Translations under genes and position numbers: made by a program | Notes under the pieces: model-generated | Databases searched by the model: none | What the model was told of the DNA's origin: nothing | What the model saw: the letters and a program-made list of their open reading frames with translations, nothing else | DNA from: Bradyrhizobium sp. BTAi1 | GTDB lineage: Bacteria; Pseudomonadota; Alphaproteobacteria; Rhizobiales; Xanthobacteraceae | Assembly: GCF_000015165.1 (NCBI RefSeq) | Contig: NC_009485.1 | Location: 5,785,501 to 5,849,500, forward strand | Reading direction: 5' to 3' | DNA: 64,000 bases | In this document: positions 9,237 through 17,999 of the stretch, one piece after another | Numbering within the stretch: position 1 is the first letter of the stretch | How the letters are laid out: every line of letters begins with the position of its first letter

Positions 9237-11474
9237 CTACCCCGGCAGCGGCGCCTCCGCGATGTCGAGCAGGGCACCGAGGCCGTGGCGCAGACTGCGC
9301 ATCGGCTGCTGCTCGGACGACAGGCCGAGCGCCAGCATCGACCGTCCCGTGACCGCATAGACATGGCCGAAGGAAAACGACTGGAGCTGCGCATCAGGCT
9401 GGTTGGTGTCGATCAGCGCCAGCCAATTGTGTCCTTCGGGCACCGCGGGCAGCGTGAAGTTCACCACGTCGAAATGCGCATTGTAGATCAAAAGCAGCGT
9501 CGCGTCCGAGCCGCGGCGCTTGACACCGGTCTCCTGGGCGCGGCCGTCGAGCAGCATGCCGAAGCAGCGCGCGTTGTCGTCGGTCCACTGCTCGGTCGTC
9601 ATCTCCTCGCCTGAGGGAGCGAGCCAGGTCACGTCCTTGACGCCGAGGTCCTCATTGTGCGAGCCGACCAGGAAACGGCTGCGGTAGAGAATCGGAAACG
9701 CCTTGCGCATCGCGATCAGCTTGCGTGTGAACTCGCGCAGAGCCCGCCCCTGCGGCGCAATACCCATCCAGTCGAGCCAGGTGGTCTCGTTGTCCTGCGC
9801 ATAGGCGTTGTTGCTGCCGCCCTGCGAGTGGCCGAACTCGTCGCCGGCGAGCAGCATCGGCGTACCGTGCGACAGCAGCATCGTGGCGAGCAGGTTGCGC
9901 TTCTGCCGCTCGCGCAAGCCGATGATCTGGGGATCGTCCGTCGGTCCCTCGACGCCGCAGTTCCAGGAATGGTTGTTGCTGTGGCCGTCGCGATTGTCCT
10001 CGCCGTTCGCCTCATTGTGCTTGTCGTTGTAGGAGACGAGGTCGTTGAGATTGAAGCCGTCATGGGCGGTGATGAAGTTCACGCTCGCCCAGGGCCGACG
10101 GCCGCGCTTGTTGAAGAGGTCGCCCGAGCCGGAGATGCGCTTCGCGAAATCGGCGAGCGTGCCGCCGTCCCCCTTCCAGAACGCCCGCGCAGTGTCGCGA
10201 AACTTGTCGTTCCACTCTGCCCAGCCCGGCGGAAACTGCCCCACCTGGTAGCCGCCGGGACCGATGTCCCAGGGCTCGGCGATCAGCTTGACACTCGACA
10301 GCACCGGGTCCTGACGGCAGGCGTCCAGGAAGCTGCCGCCCTCGTCGAAGCCATAGGGCTCGCGTGCCAGGATGGTAGCGAGGTCGAAGCGGAAACCGTC
10401 GACCCGCATCTCCGTCGCCCAATAGCGCAGCGAATCCGCCACCAGCTGCAGCACGCGCTGGTGCGACAGGTTCACCGTGTTGCCGGTGCCGGTGTCGTTG
10501 ATGTAGTAGCGCTTCTGCTCCGGCATCAGCCGGTAGTAGCTGGCGTTGTCGATGCCCTTGAAAGACAAGGTCGGACCGAGCTCGTTGCCTTCGGCGGTGT
10601 GGTTATAGACCACGTCGAGAATGACCTCGATGCCGTTGGCGTGGAACTGGTTGACCATGGTCTTGAATTCGGTCGCGAGCGGCGTCTTCAAATAGCGCGG
10701 TTCCGGCGCGAAGAAACCGATCGAATTATAGCCCCAATAATTGCGCAGCCCCTTCTCGATCAGATAGCTGTCGTCGATGAAGGCATGGATCGGCAGCAGC
10801 TCGGCCGAGGTGATGCCGAGCGAGCGCAAATAGGCTGGAATGTCATGATGCGCGAGGCCGGCGAAGGTGCCGCGGTCGGCCTCCGGCACCAGCGGATGCA
10901 GCTTGGTAAAGCCCTTGACGTGCATCTCATAGAAGATGGTCCGCTCCCACGGAATCTCCGGCTTGCGCGAGGTGCCCCAAGTGAAGGCCGGATCGATCAC
11001 CCGGCATTTCAGCATCAGGGGCGCGCTGTCGCGATCATCGAAGGAGAGATCCTTGTCGGCATGGTCGAGCTGGTAGCCGAACAGCTCGGGACCCCAGCGC
11101 AGATTGCCGATCAGCTGCTTGGCATAGGGATCGATCACCAGCTTGTTGGGATTGAAGCGGTGGCCGGCATCCGGCTCATAAGGTCCATGCACGCGATAGC
11201 CATAGACCGTCCCCGGGCGCGCCGTCGGCAGATAGCCGTGCCAGACCTCGTCGGTGTATTCGGGCAGCTCGATGCGCTCGAGCTCCGTGTCGCCGGTCTC
11301 ATCGAACAGACAGAGCTCGACCTTGGTCGCGTGCGCGGAAAAGATCGCAAAGTTGACGCCGAGACCGTCCCAAGTGGCGCCCAGCGGAAACGGCCGCCCT
11401 TCGCTGATCTTGGCCTTGCGGAGGTTGAGTGCTGCCCGCGTCAACGCGTCACCCCGATCGGTGCGCTGATCCAT
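9237..11474 (-). CDS. glgX: Glycogen debranching enzyme GlgX
   Basis: A 745-residue GH13 isoamylase-type enzyme. An N-terminal carbohydrate-binding beta domain (about 20-150) precedes the catalytic barrel. The three catalytic acids are visible: Asp364 in RVDGFRFDLAT, Glu400 in LIAEPWDIG, and Asp472 in FITAHDGF. The segment HNEANGEDNRDGHSNNHSWN is typical of GlgX/TreX. It hydrolyses alpha-1,6 branches of glycogen left by phosphorylase. ATG at 11474 has AAGGGGC upstream. No other glycogen or trehalose gene is in the window; the DUF3606 gene is 62 bases upstream on the same strand. Confidence 0.95.
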   Translation of the reverse strand: MDQRTDRGDALTRAALNLRKAKISEGRPFPLGATWDGLGVNFAIFSAHATKVELCLFDETGDTELERIELPEYTDEVWHGYLPTARPGTVYGYRVHGPYEPDAGHRFNPNKLVIDPYAKQLIGNLRWGPELFGYQLDHADKDLSFDDRDSAPLMLKCRVIDPAFTWGTSRKPEIPWERTIFYEMHVKGFTKLHPLVPEADRGTFAGLAHHDIPAYLRSLGITSAELLPIHAFIDDSYLIEKGLRNYWGYNSIGFFAPEPRYLKTPLATEFKTMVNQFHANGIEVILDVVYNHTAEGNELGPTLSFKGIDNASYYRLMPEQKRYYINDTGTGNTVNLSHQRVLQLVADSLRYWATEMRVDGFRFDLATILAREPYGFDEGGSFLDACRQDPVLSSVKLIAEPWDIGPGGYQVGQFPPGWAEWNDKFRDTARAFWKGDGGTLADFAKRISGSGDLFNKRGRRPWASVNFITAHDGFNLNDLVSYNDKHNEANGEDNRDGHSNNHSWNCGVEGPTDDPQIIGLRERQKRNLLATMLLSHGTPMLLAGDEFGHSQGGSNNAYAQDNETTWLDWMGIAPQGRALREFTRKLIAMRKAFPILYRSRFLVGSHNEDLGVKDVTWLAPSGEEMTTEQWTDDNARCFGMLLDGRAQETGVKRRGSDATLLLIYNAHFDVVNFTLPAVPEGHNWLALIDTNQPDAQLQSFSFGHVYAVTGRSMLALGLSSEQQPMRSLRHGLGALLDIAEAPLPG

Positions 11475-11536
11475 CGTCTGCCCCTTGTTTAAAGCCCGAA
11501 TGCGGATATCAGGTGTCGACTAGGACTTGCCGGCTG

Positions 11537-11812
11537 TCAGGTGGCCGGCGGCGTGTCGTCCGGCATGATGACTTCCGCCTTCGTCTCGGTCACGGTCACC
11601 GAGGCGATCACCGCGCCGGCCGGCGCTGCCAGCTTCGCGGCGCGCTGCTGCGTGACCTCTTTGTTGATCGCGGTGATGGAATTGCCGATGCGGCCGACCA
11701 TCTCAGCCAGCTCGGCGGGCGACATCTTGAGCCGCTTGGTCACAACGCGGACCTGGGCCTCGTCGGTCATGTCGAGCTTGTTGCGGGTCGGCTTGATCTT
11801 GGCGCGGCGCAT
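11537..11812 (-). CDS. DUF3606-like small protein
   Basis: A 91-residue protein with the short helical core typical of DUF3606, here KLDMTDEAQVRVVTKRL and AELAEMVGRIGNS. The C-terminal 30 residues are Ala/Val-rich and end acidic. The start at 11812 is preceded by AGGAGGAC. Members are small stress-associated or hypothetical proteins of Rhizobiales without a known biochemical role. It lies between the VIT transporter and glgX genes on the same strand, with 94 and 62 bases of spacing, so shared transcription is possible but not shown. Confidence 0.7.
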   Translation of the reverse strand: MRRAKIKPTRNKLDMTDEAQVRVVTKRLKMSPAELAEMVGRIGNSITAINKEVTQQRAAKLAAPAGAVIASVTVTETKAEVIMPDDTPPAT

Positions 11813-11906
11813 GGGAGTCCTCCTGCATGCCAGCTAACCGTGGCTGCGGAGTTTGGTTCCCGGCAGCGACGGGCAGCGGCCTGGAATCGAGGCTGGCCGC
11901 CCCTGC

Positions 11907-12602
11907 CTACCCGAACAGATGGGCCAGCCAGAATGCGGCGCCGGCGGCGAGGCCGCCGACGAGCGCGGTCTGCAAGGCCGACTTGACCTTGCTGACGCCG
12001 GTGAAGTGGCCCTTGATGGCGCCGAAGATCAGCAACGCCGCGCCGGTCGCGATCACGGAGATGCGCAGCGCGCCCGAAATGTCGTGGACCAGCATGTAGG
12101 GGATCAGCGGGATCAGCCCTCCGATCACGTAGGAGCCGCCGATCGTCACCGCGCTGACCGGCGCGCGCTTGGGATCGGGACGTTCGAGGCCGAGCTCGAA
12201 GCGCATCATGAAGTCGACCCAGCGCTTGCGATCGGCCGCAATCGCCTCGACCACCGTCGTCAGGGCGTCGCCCTTGAGCCCGTAATCTCTGAAGATCGCC
12301 GCCACCTCTTCGATTTCCCGACTACGGAGGCGGTCGATCTCGTCATTCTCCCGCCTCTCCTCGGCCGCATAATGTTCGGCGTCGGTCCGGGCCGCGAGAT
12401 AGCCTCCCAGCCCCATCGCGATCGCACCCGCGACGACCTCGGCGAGGCCGGCCGTCACGATCACGCCGGTCGAGGTGACGGCGGCCGACAAACCGGCCGC
12501 CAGCGCAAACGGAACGGTCAGCCCATCCGCCATCCCGATCACCACGTCACGAACGGCTTCTGTAGCGGTGAAGTGCTTTTCGAGATGCGGCGTCGCAGGC
12601 AT
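11907..12602 (-). CDS. VIT1/CCC1-family metal transporter
   Basis: A 231-residue membrane protein with the family N-terminus TEAVRDVVIGMADGLTVPFALAAG, a cytoplasmic stretch rich in Glu (AEERRENDEIDRLRSREIEE, about 80-100) that serves as metal-binding region in this family, and a C-terminal three-helix bundle. Family members move Fe(II) or Mn(II) out of the cytoplasm. The next gene upstream on the same strand is cytochrome b561, 59 bases away, so a link to iron or redox handling is plausible; I see no specific metal box. Confidence 0.87.
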   Translation of the reverse strand: MPATPHLEKHFTATEAVRDVVIGMADGLTVPFALAAGLSAAVTSTGVIVTAGLAEVVAGAIAMGLGGYLAARTDAEHYAAEERRENDEIDRLRSREIEEVAAIFRDYGLKGDALTTVVEAIAADRKRWVDFMMRFELGLERPDPKRAPVSAVTIGGSYVIGGLIPLIPYMLVHDISGALRISVIATGAALLIFGAIKGHFTGVSKVKSALQTALVGGLAAGAAFWLAHLFG

Positions 12603-12661
12603 GCAGTCCTCCGGTTCGGTCCTCGACCGAAGCTTCTAGCCTGCCTGTATGACAGGAAGGA

Positions 12662-13210
12662 TCACCGCAGTCCCGGCACCATCCGCTTCAAGGTCCGATC
12701 ATGCAGCCAATAATGGTGCAGCAGGGCCGCGCCGGCATGCAGGCCGATCAGGATCATCAGGCCGTTGGCCAAGGCCTCGTGCATCTCCTTCATGTCATGG
12801 GCGAAGCCGCGATCACCGACCCAGGGCGAGGCGATCTCGAACAGGCCGAACACCGGCAGCCCGTAGCCACGCGCGAACTGGGTGAGAATCCCCAGGATCG
12901 GAATTGCGAACATGATGCCGTAGATCAAGAGATGCACGATCTCGCCGGCATGAACGGTCCACGGTCCGAGTTTGGTCGCTTCCGGCGTCGGCGGCGGATC
13001 GGCCAGCCGCCACGCCAGGCGCGCCAGCGCGAAGCCGAGCATCGCTAGTCCGAGCGAGACGTGCATGAACAGGCCCATATCGTGCGACCCGCGCGGCAGC
13101 ATGTCGCCGAGATGACCGGATATCCAGGCGGCGGGCACCAGAACTGCGACAATCCAGTGCAGTCCGATTGCGACAGATCCGTAGGTTTTGGCAGAGTTTC
13201 GTAGGCGCAT
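12662..13210 (-). CDS. Cytochrome b561
   Basis: A 182-residue four-helix membrane protein. Histidines placed as in bacterial b561 are visible: IGLHWIVA in helix 1, MGLFMHVSLG in helix 2, MHEALANG in helix 3 and IGLHAGAALLHHYWLHD in helix 4, enough to ligate two haems. It would move electrons between quinol and a periplasmic acceptor. AAGGAT precedes ATG 13210. It sits 112 bases downstream of the histidine kinase gene on the same strand; small b561 genes are often next to PepSY/two-component genes, so it may be a regulatory target or part of the operon. Confidence 0.9.
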   Translation of the reverse strand: MRLRNSAKTYGSVAIGLHWIVAVLVPAAWISGHLGDMLPRGSHDMGLFMHVSLGLAMLGFALARLAWRLADPPPTPEATKLGPWTVHAGEIVHLLIYGIMFAIPILGILTQFARGYGLPVFGLFEIASPWVGDRGFAHDMKEMHEALANGLMILIGLHAGAALLHHYWLHDRTLKRMVPGLR

Positions 13211-13322
13211 GAGACAGATCCTTCGTCGATGCGTGGAGCACCTCCGTGCTGGCGAGCCGAGGCGCGGGGTGGCATGTCCGAGGGATAAAGCAGCGCAGGC
13301 GTCGCGGCGCTGACGCGGGACG

Positions 13323-14738
13323 TCAGCCTGCTGTCAGGATGGACCGCATTTCCTTCCGCTGCCGGCTCGGCGCGGGCCGGCCCGCCGCTGACGTCAGCGC
13401 CGGCGCGATGGTGATCCTGGCTCCGCCGAGCTCGGAGCGGCCGATCTGCAACCGCCAGCCATAGGCCTCGAGCACGTCCTGCACGATCGCGAGCCCTAAT
13501 CCGCTCCCAGGCCCCTGCTCGTCGAGCCGACCACCGCGCTCGAGCACGCGGCCGATCTGCGCATCCGGAATTCCTGGTCCGTCGTCCTCGACGGATACGA
13601 ACAGCGGGCTCACACTGGCGAAAATGCGAACCGTGCTCACCGCATGTCGCGCGGCGTTCTCCAGGAGATTGCCGAGCACCTCGGCGAGATCGGTGCGATC
13701 CATCGCCAAGCGCATGCCCGGAGGCACCGCACCGTCGAAGCTGACGTGAGCGGCGGCCGGCGTGCGGCCGAGCGTCCCCAGCAGGGCATCGACAAGCGGC
13801 GCCAGCTCCGTCGCAGCCTCGGGCCCGCCACGCACCTTGCCGCGCAGCCGCGCCAGCGCCAGTTCACGATCGACCTGCCGGCTCATCGCGTCGGCAACAT
13901 CCTCGACATTGCGTGCGAGCTCCAGCTGGCCGAGCTCCCTCAGTCGGGCGGCGTCCGCCGCCAGCGCCGCGAGCGGTGTCTTGAAGCCATGCGCAAGATC
14001 GGCGGCGCGGCTGCGCGACCGCGTGATCTCGCGCTGCTGGGCGTCGAGCAGCGCGTTGACCTCCTCGACCAGCGGCGCCACCTCGGTCGGCACCTCGACC
14101 GGAAGATGCCGGCGCTTGCCGCTGCGGATCTCGGCAACGCCCCGGCGCAGCACCGCGAGCGGACGCAGACCGAGACTGACCTGAACCGAGGTGCCCACGG
14201 CCAGGATGAACGCGAGCACGGCGAGCGCAATCGAGAGATCCTTGGCGAAGGTGCGCACCGCGCTGGTGGCGCCATCGAGATCGTAGGCCACGGCCGCCCG
14301 CACCCGGCTCTGGCGCTCCGGATTCATCAGGATGCCGCGCTCGGCAACCAGCACGCGCGCGCCGTCCGGGCCGGCCAGTTCGTGCTGATGCACGTCGGTC
14401 GGCCCCGGCTCATCGATCGGCAGCGGCAGGATCGCGTCCCATAACGAGCGCGAGCGCAGCAGCTGGCCGCGATCGTCCGAGATCTGCCAGTACAGCCCCG
14501 ACAGCGGCACCGTGAAACGCGGATCCGCCGGCGGGCGGGACACCATGATCCGTCCCTCCGGATCGAGCTCGAGACCGTTCAACAGCTGCCGCAAGTGGAT
14601 ATCGAGGTCGGCGGCGAGCGTCCGCGCGACGTGGCGCTTGAACAGCACGACCATGCCGAAGCCGGCGACACCGAGCGCGACCAGAAGGGCGATGGTGCCC
14701 GCCGCCACCAGCCGCAGCCGCAGCGAGCCCCACCTCAT
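13323..14738 (-). CDS. Membrane sensor histidine kinase
   Basis: A 471-residue kinase with two membrane segments (about 10-33 and 168-190) that flank a roughly 130-residue periplasmic sensor domain, then a HAMP-like linker. The phosphorylated His250 is in LAHGFKTPLAAL, as in PhoQ-like kinases. The ATPase domain shows N-box NLLENAARHA, G1 DDGPGIP and G2 GSGLGLAI. Its ATG overlaps the response regulator stop by four bases, so the pair is translationally coupled. Ligand unknown; the PepSY partner and b561 neighbour hint at envelope stress, cations or redox. Confidence 0.93.
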   Translation of the reverse strand: MRWGSLRLRLVAAGTIALLVALGVAGFGMVVLFKRHVARTLAADLDIHLRQLLNGLELDPEGRIMVSRPPADPRFTVPLSGLYWQISDDRGQLLRSRSLWDAILPLPIDEPGPTDVHQHELAGPDGARVLVAERGILMNPERQSRVRAAVAYDLDGATSAVRTFAKDLSIALAVLAFILAVGTSVQVSLGLRPLAVLRRGVAEIRSGKRRHLPVEVPTEVAPLVEEVNALLDAQQREITRSRSRAADLAHGFKTPLAALAADAARLRELGQLELARNVEDVADAMSRQVDRELALARLRGKVRGGPEAATELAPLVDALLGTLGRTPAAAHVSFDGAVPPGMRLAMDRTDLAEVLGNLLENAARHAVSTVRIFASVSPLFVSVEDDGPGIPDAQIGRVLERGGRLDEQGPGSGLGLAIVQDVLEAYGWRLQIGRSELGGARITIAPALTSAAGRPAPSRQRKEMRSILTAG

Positions 14739-15400
14739 TCAGCCGTCTCCGGGATCATGTAGCCGAAACCGCGCCGGGTCTCGATGATCTCGGCGCCGAG
14801 CTTCTTGCGCACGCGCCGGATCAGCACCTCCAGCGCGTTGGAGTCGTGATCATGGCCGAGGCCATAGACATTCTCCTCCAGCTCATGCTGCGGCACGACC
14901 CGGCCGCTCTGCCGCAGCAGATAGGCAATGAGACGATATTCCAGCTGAGACAGCGGCACCGGCACGCCGGCTAGGCTGACCTTCATCTGGCGCTCGTCGA
15001 GCATGAGATCGCCGGACGAGAGCACCGGAGCGGCATGGCCGGCGGAGCGCCGCACGATCGCCCGCAGCCGCGCGAGCAGCTCCTCGTTGCGAAACGGCTT
15101 CGGCAAATAATCGTCGGCGCCGGCATCGATACCGTCGACCCGCTCGGCCCAGCTCGCACGTGCCGTCAGGATCAGCACCGGCATGTGCCGACCGGCCGTG
15201 CGCCAGCGCTTCAGGACCGAGAGGCCGTCCATGCCCGGCAGGCCCAGATCGAGCACCACGGCACCGTAATCCTCGGTATCGCCGAGAAACCAGGCCTGCT
15301 CGCCATTATCGGATGTCTCGACCAGATAACCTGCCGCCTGCAGCGTCCGCGACAGGTCGGACGACAGCCGCGGATCATCCTCGACCAGCAGCACACGCAT
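14735..15400 (-). CDS. OmpR/PhoB-family response regulator
   Basis: A 221-residue regulator. The receiver domain (1-115) has the acidic pocket VEDD, phospho-acceptor Asp51 in VVLDLGLPGMDG, the Thr of ILTARAS and the Lys of YLPKPF. A winged-helix DNA-binding domain (about 125-218) ends RRGFGYMI. The upstream PepSY gene stops TAG directly against this ATG, and the kinase gene overlaps its end, so the three genes form one operon. Confidence 0.95.
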   Translation of the reverse strand: MRVLLVEDDPRLSSDLSRTLQAAGYLVETSDNGEQAWFLGDTEDYGAVVLDLGLPGMDGLSVLKRWRTAGRHMPVLILTARASWAERVDGIDAGADDYLPKPFRNEELLARLRAIVRRSAGHAAPVLSSGDLMLDERQMKVSLAGVPVPLSQLEYRLIAYLLRQSGRVVPQHELEENVYGLGHDHDSNALEVLIRRVRKKLGAEIIETRRGFGYMIPETAE

Positions 15401-15733
15401 CTACTTTTCCTCGATCCGCTCGATCTCGCCGCTGCGCGCATCGACATAGACATCGCGCACGCGGCCATCCCGGCCGATGATGCGAAACTCATAGCGCCAG
15501 CGGCCGCGCTGGCGCTCGACGTCGACGCCGGTCACATCCCCGGCAATCCGGCTGCGCAGCTTGGGAAGAATCTGCGACAGCGGCATGGCATCGCCAGATT
15601 CAACCGCGCGGCGCATCGCGTCGCGACGCTCGCGATCGTCCTCGCGCGCGACCGTCGCCGCCGATGCCGCCGTCGAGATCAACATCGCCAGCATCATGAT
15701 GCGCATGAACTGTCCAATTTGAGGCAAATGCAT
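15401..15733 (-). CDS. Small secreted PepSY-domain protein
   Basis: A 110-residue protein with a hydrophobic N-terminal segment ending STAASA, probably a signal peptide, and a PepSY domain (about 45-108) ending in GRVRDVYVDARSGEIERIEEK. I chose ATG 15733 because AGGA lies five bases upstream; ATG 15706 is an alternative with a weaker site. PepSY proteins encoded with two-component systems are thought to modulate the sensor or periplasmic proteases. It is first in the operon with the regulator and kinase. Confidence 0.85.
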   Translation of the reverse strand: MHLPQIGQFMRIMMLAMLISTAASAATVAREDDRERRDAMRRAVESGDAMPLSQILPKLRSRIAGDVTGVDVERQRGRWRYEFRIIGRDGRVRDVYVDARSGEIERIEEK

Positions 15734-16059
15734 GGACTTCCTGGGACGTAGCGCCTTGGTTATCGAAGTTATCGAAACGGTCATGGCTTGCACCGCTCCC
15801 GGTTGCCGAACTCGGATCGCGGCGCATTTGCAAATGCTAGGGAGCTGGTACGGATATTAGTTTGATTTTCCGATGTCGGAATTGAGCTCAACCAATGCAG
15901 GCGGCGAAATGTCGTCCACAGCGGCATCCTGCCCCAGGGAAGCTTACAATTCGCTGACGCCGCGCGACAGGCTACGGTAAGGGTCGGTGCGACACAATCC
16001 TACCGGCGCAGGTATCGACGGCTGTATCGATGCCTGCCCTGGTCATGAGGAGGGTAGTC
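15734..16059. other. Divergent intergenic region, PepSY operon / small acidic protein
   Basis: This 326-base spacer separates the PepSY operon start from the small acidic protein gene. It is more AT-rich around 15855-15900 (for example gatattagtttgatttt), as expected for promoters, but I see no convincing repeat or RNA gene. Confidence 0.4.
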
Positions 16060-16302
16060 GTGCGGGATATTTTGACACTCGCCACGCTGGTGGCGGGACT
16101 TGGCGGCATGCTGGCCTTTACCTTGGCTGCAGCAGATGGCTCCCCCAATCTCGTGCCCGTGGCCCGCATCGATCCAGCTGGACCGGCCTACTTGCAATTG
16201 GCGGCGCTGCACACCTTGCCGGAGGAGCCAGACCTGCGTTACGAGCCCAGCAAGCGAGATCACGAAGGTGACGATGACGACGAGGACGAGCCGCGCCGCT
16301 GA
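16060..16302 (+). CDS. Small secreted protein with acidic tail
   Basis: An 80-residue frame starting GTG at 16060, five bases after a strong AGGAGGG (16048-16054). Residues 3-25 are hydrophobic and end LAAADG, like a signal peptide. The tail KRDHEGDDDDEDEPRR carries nine acidic residues in a short run. I recognise no family. It is divergent from the PepSY/two-component operon and could be its target; an acidic exported peptide would bind cations. The ribosome binding site and signal peptide make it more likely real than not. Confidence 0.6.
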   Translation: MRDILTLATLVAGLGGMLAFTLAAADGSPNLVPVARIDPAGPAYLQLAALHTLPEEPDLRYEPSKRDHEGDDDDEDEPRR

Positions 16303-16371
16303 GACGGCCTGCTGGGTCGCTCGGCCTCGATCATGAGGCGTTTCCACAAAAGCGCATCAGATCTCACTCTT

Positions 16372-16425
16372 GTTCGAGCATGATCGGTTCGGAGCACCGG
16401 TTTCCGCTTTTCCGGATCCTGCACC
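16372..16425. repeat. Bradyrhizobium-type palindromic intergenic repeat, diverged copy
   Basis: The stretch starts with GAGCATGATCGG, runs through CACCGGTTTCCGCTTTTCC and ends GGATCCTGC. This resembles the common rhizobial element whose arms read GAGCATGATC and GGATCATGCTC around CCGGTTTCC..TTTTCC. It lies just downstream of the ACR3 stop and after the small acidic gene, a usual place for such elements, and may fold in the 3' end of both transcripts. Confidence 0.6.
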
Positions 16426-16438
16426 AAGTGAGACGTCG

Positions 16439-17467
16439 CTACGCCGCCTGCCCCGCTTCGTACCAGCCGCGGCTCGCCTTGACGATGCGCACGACCGACA
16501 GCATCACGGGGACCTCGACCAGAACCCCGACGACCGTCGCCAGAGCGGCACCAGAATCGAGCCCGAACAGGCTGATCGCAGCCGCAACCGCCAGCTCGAA
16601 GAAATTGCTGGCGCCGATCAAGGCGGCCGGCGCGGCGACGCACCAGGCAACCCCGAGGCGACGGCTCAACCAATAGGCAATGCCCGCATTGAGATAGACC
16701 TGGATCAGGATCGGCACGGCCAGGATCGCAATGACCACGGGTTGCCTGAGAATCTGCTGGCCCTGGAAGCCGAACAGCAGCACCAGCGTCGCCAACAACG
16801 CGACCAGCGAGACCGGCTGCAAAACCTGCAAGGTGCGCTCTAACGCCCCGTGTTTCGTCCGCAGCAAGGCCGCTCGCCAAAGCTGAGCGACGATGACCGG
16901 CACCACGATGTAGAGCAGCACCGACAGCAATAGCGTGGTCCAGGGCACCGTGATCGAGGCGACGCCGAGCAGCAGGCCGACCAGTGGCGCGAACAGAAAC
17001 ACCATGATGACGTCGTTCAGCGCGACCTGGCTCAACGTGTAATGCGGCTCACCCTCGCAGAGATTCGACCACACGAACACCATGGCCGTGCATGGCGCGG
17101 CGGCGAGCAGGATGAGACCGGCGATGTAGGACGACAATTGCCCGGGCGGCAACATCGGCGCGAAGACATGGCCGATAAAGACGCTGCCGAGCAGCGCCAT
17201 CGAAAACGGCTTGATGGCCCAGTTCACCAGCAAGGTGACGCCGATGCCGCGCCAATGCGCCTTGACACCGCCGAGCGCGGCAAAATCGATCTTCAACAGC
17301 ATCGGGATGATCATCAGCCAGATCAGGGCCGCCACCGGCAAGTTGACCCGGGCGATTTCCGCCGCCGCCACCGCAGCGAAGACGTCCGGCATCAGATGGC
17401 CAAAGCCGATGCCCGCAACGATGCAGAGCAGGACCCAGATCGTCAGATAGCGCTCGAACACTGTCAT
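16439..17467 (-). CDS. ACR3-family arsenite efflux permease
   Basis: A 342-residue protein with about 10 membrane helices. The conserved ACR3 segment LILLAAAPCTAMVFVWSNLCEG holds the essential Cys, and ALIGASNFFELAVAAAISLFG matches the second conserved helix. It exports As(III) from the cytoplasm. ATG 17467 lies four bases after the arsC stop; the frame is open to 17509, but that extension would overlap arsC. Third gene of arsR-arsC-ACR3. Confidence 0.95.
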   Translation of the reverse strand: MTVFERYLTIWVLLCIVAGIGFGHLMPDVFAAVAAAEIARVNLPVAALIWLMIIPMLLKIDFAALGGVKAHWRGIGVTLLVNWAIKPFSMALLGSVFIGHVFAPMLPPGQLSSYIAGLILLAAAPCTAMVFVWSNLCEGEPHYTLSQVALNDVIMVFLFAPLVGLLLGVASITVPWTTLLLSVLLYIVVPVIVAQLWRAALLRTKHGALERTLQVLQPVSLVALLATLVLLFGFQGQQILRQPVVIAILAVPILIQVYLNAGIAYWLSRRLGVAWCVAAPAALIGASNFFELAVAAAISLFGLDSGAALATVVGVLVEVPVMLSVVRIVKASRGWYEAGQAA

Positions 17468-17471
17468 CGGA

Positions 17472-17999
17472 TCACGCGACGTCGGAGCGCGAGGATGTAG
17501 CCCCCTCACGGGTTCCGATCTCGCGCAGCCGCGTCCCCAGCGACAGCCTGTCGATGCGATCGAGCCGCAGCTGGATGAAGGCGCCGATGCGGTTGTTCAG
17601 ATAGCGGAAGGCGGTGGTGAACGCGGCGAGCCGCTCCAGCTCCGTACCTTCGGCCGCCGCCGGATCCTCGATGCCCCAATGCGCCGTCATCGGCTGCCCC
17701 GGCCAGATCGGGCAGGCCTCGCCGGCCGCGGCGTCGCAGACGGTGAAGACGAAGTCCATCACCGGCGCGCCCGCGACGGCGAACTCGCTCCAGCTTTTGG
17801 AACGCAGATCATCGGTCGGATAATCCATGCGCGCGAGCAGCTCGATCGCCAGTGGATGCACAGCGCCCTTCGGCGTACTGCCGGCCGAAAACGCGCGGAA
17901 GCGGCCGGCGCCCTGCTTGCGCAGGATCGATTCCGCCAGAATCGAGCGCGCCGAGTTTCCGGTGCAGAGAAACAGCACATTGTAGATGCGATCAGGCAC
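17472..17999 (-). CDS. arsC: Arsenate reductase, LMW-phosphatase/ArsC type
   Basis: A 175-residue protein with the phosphatase-like P-loop LCTGNSARS holding nucleophile Cys12, plus Cys88 (FTVCDAA) and Cys96 (EACPIWPG) for the disulfide cascade of thioredoxin- or glutaredoxin-linked ArsC. It reduces arsenate to arsenite for export by ACR3. GTG at 17999 overlaps the last codons of arsR, implying translational coupling. The C-terminus (LRLDRIDRLSLGTRLREIG) is slightly longer than in the minimal family. Confidence 0.92.
   Translation of the reverse strand: MPDRIYNVLFLCTGNSARSILAESILRKQGAGRFRAFSAGSTPKGAVHPLAIELLARMDYPTDDLRSKSWSEFAVAGAPVMDFVFTVCDAAAGEACPIWPGQPMTAHWGIEDPAAAEGTELERLAAFTTAFRYLNNRIGAFIQLRLDRIDRLSLGTRLREIGTREGATSSRSDVA

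Noticed and set aside
9657..11492. 611-codon open frame on the plus strand
   Set aside because: Antisense to glgX, which has all catalytic residues.
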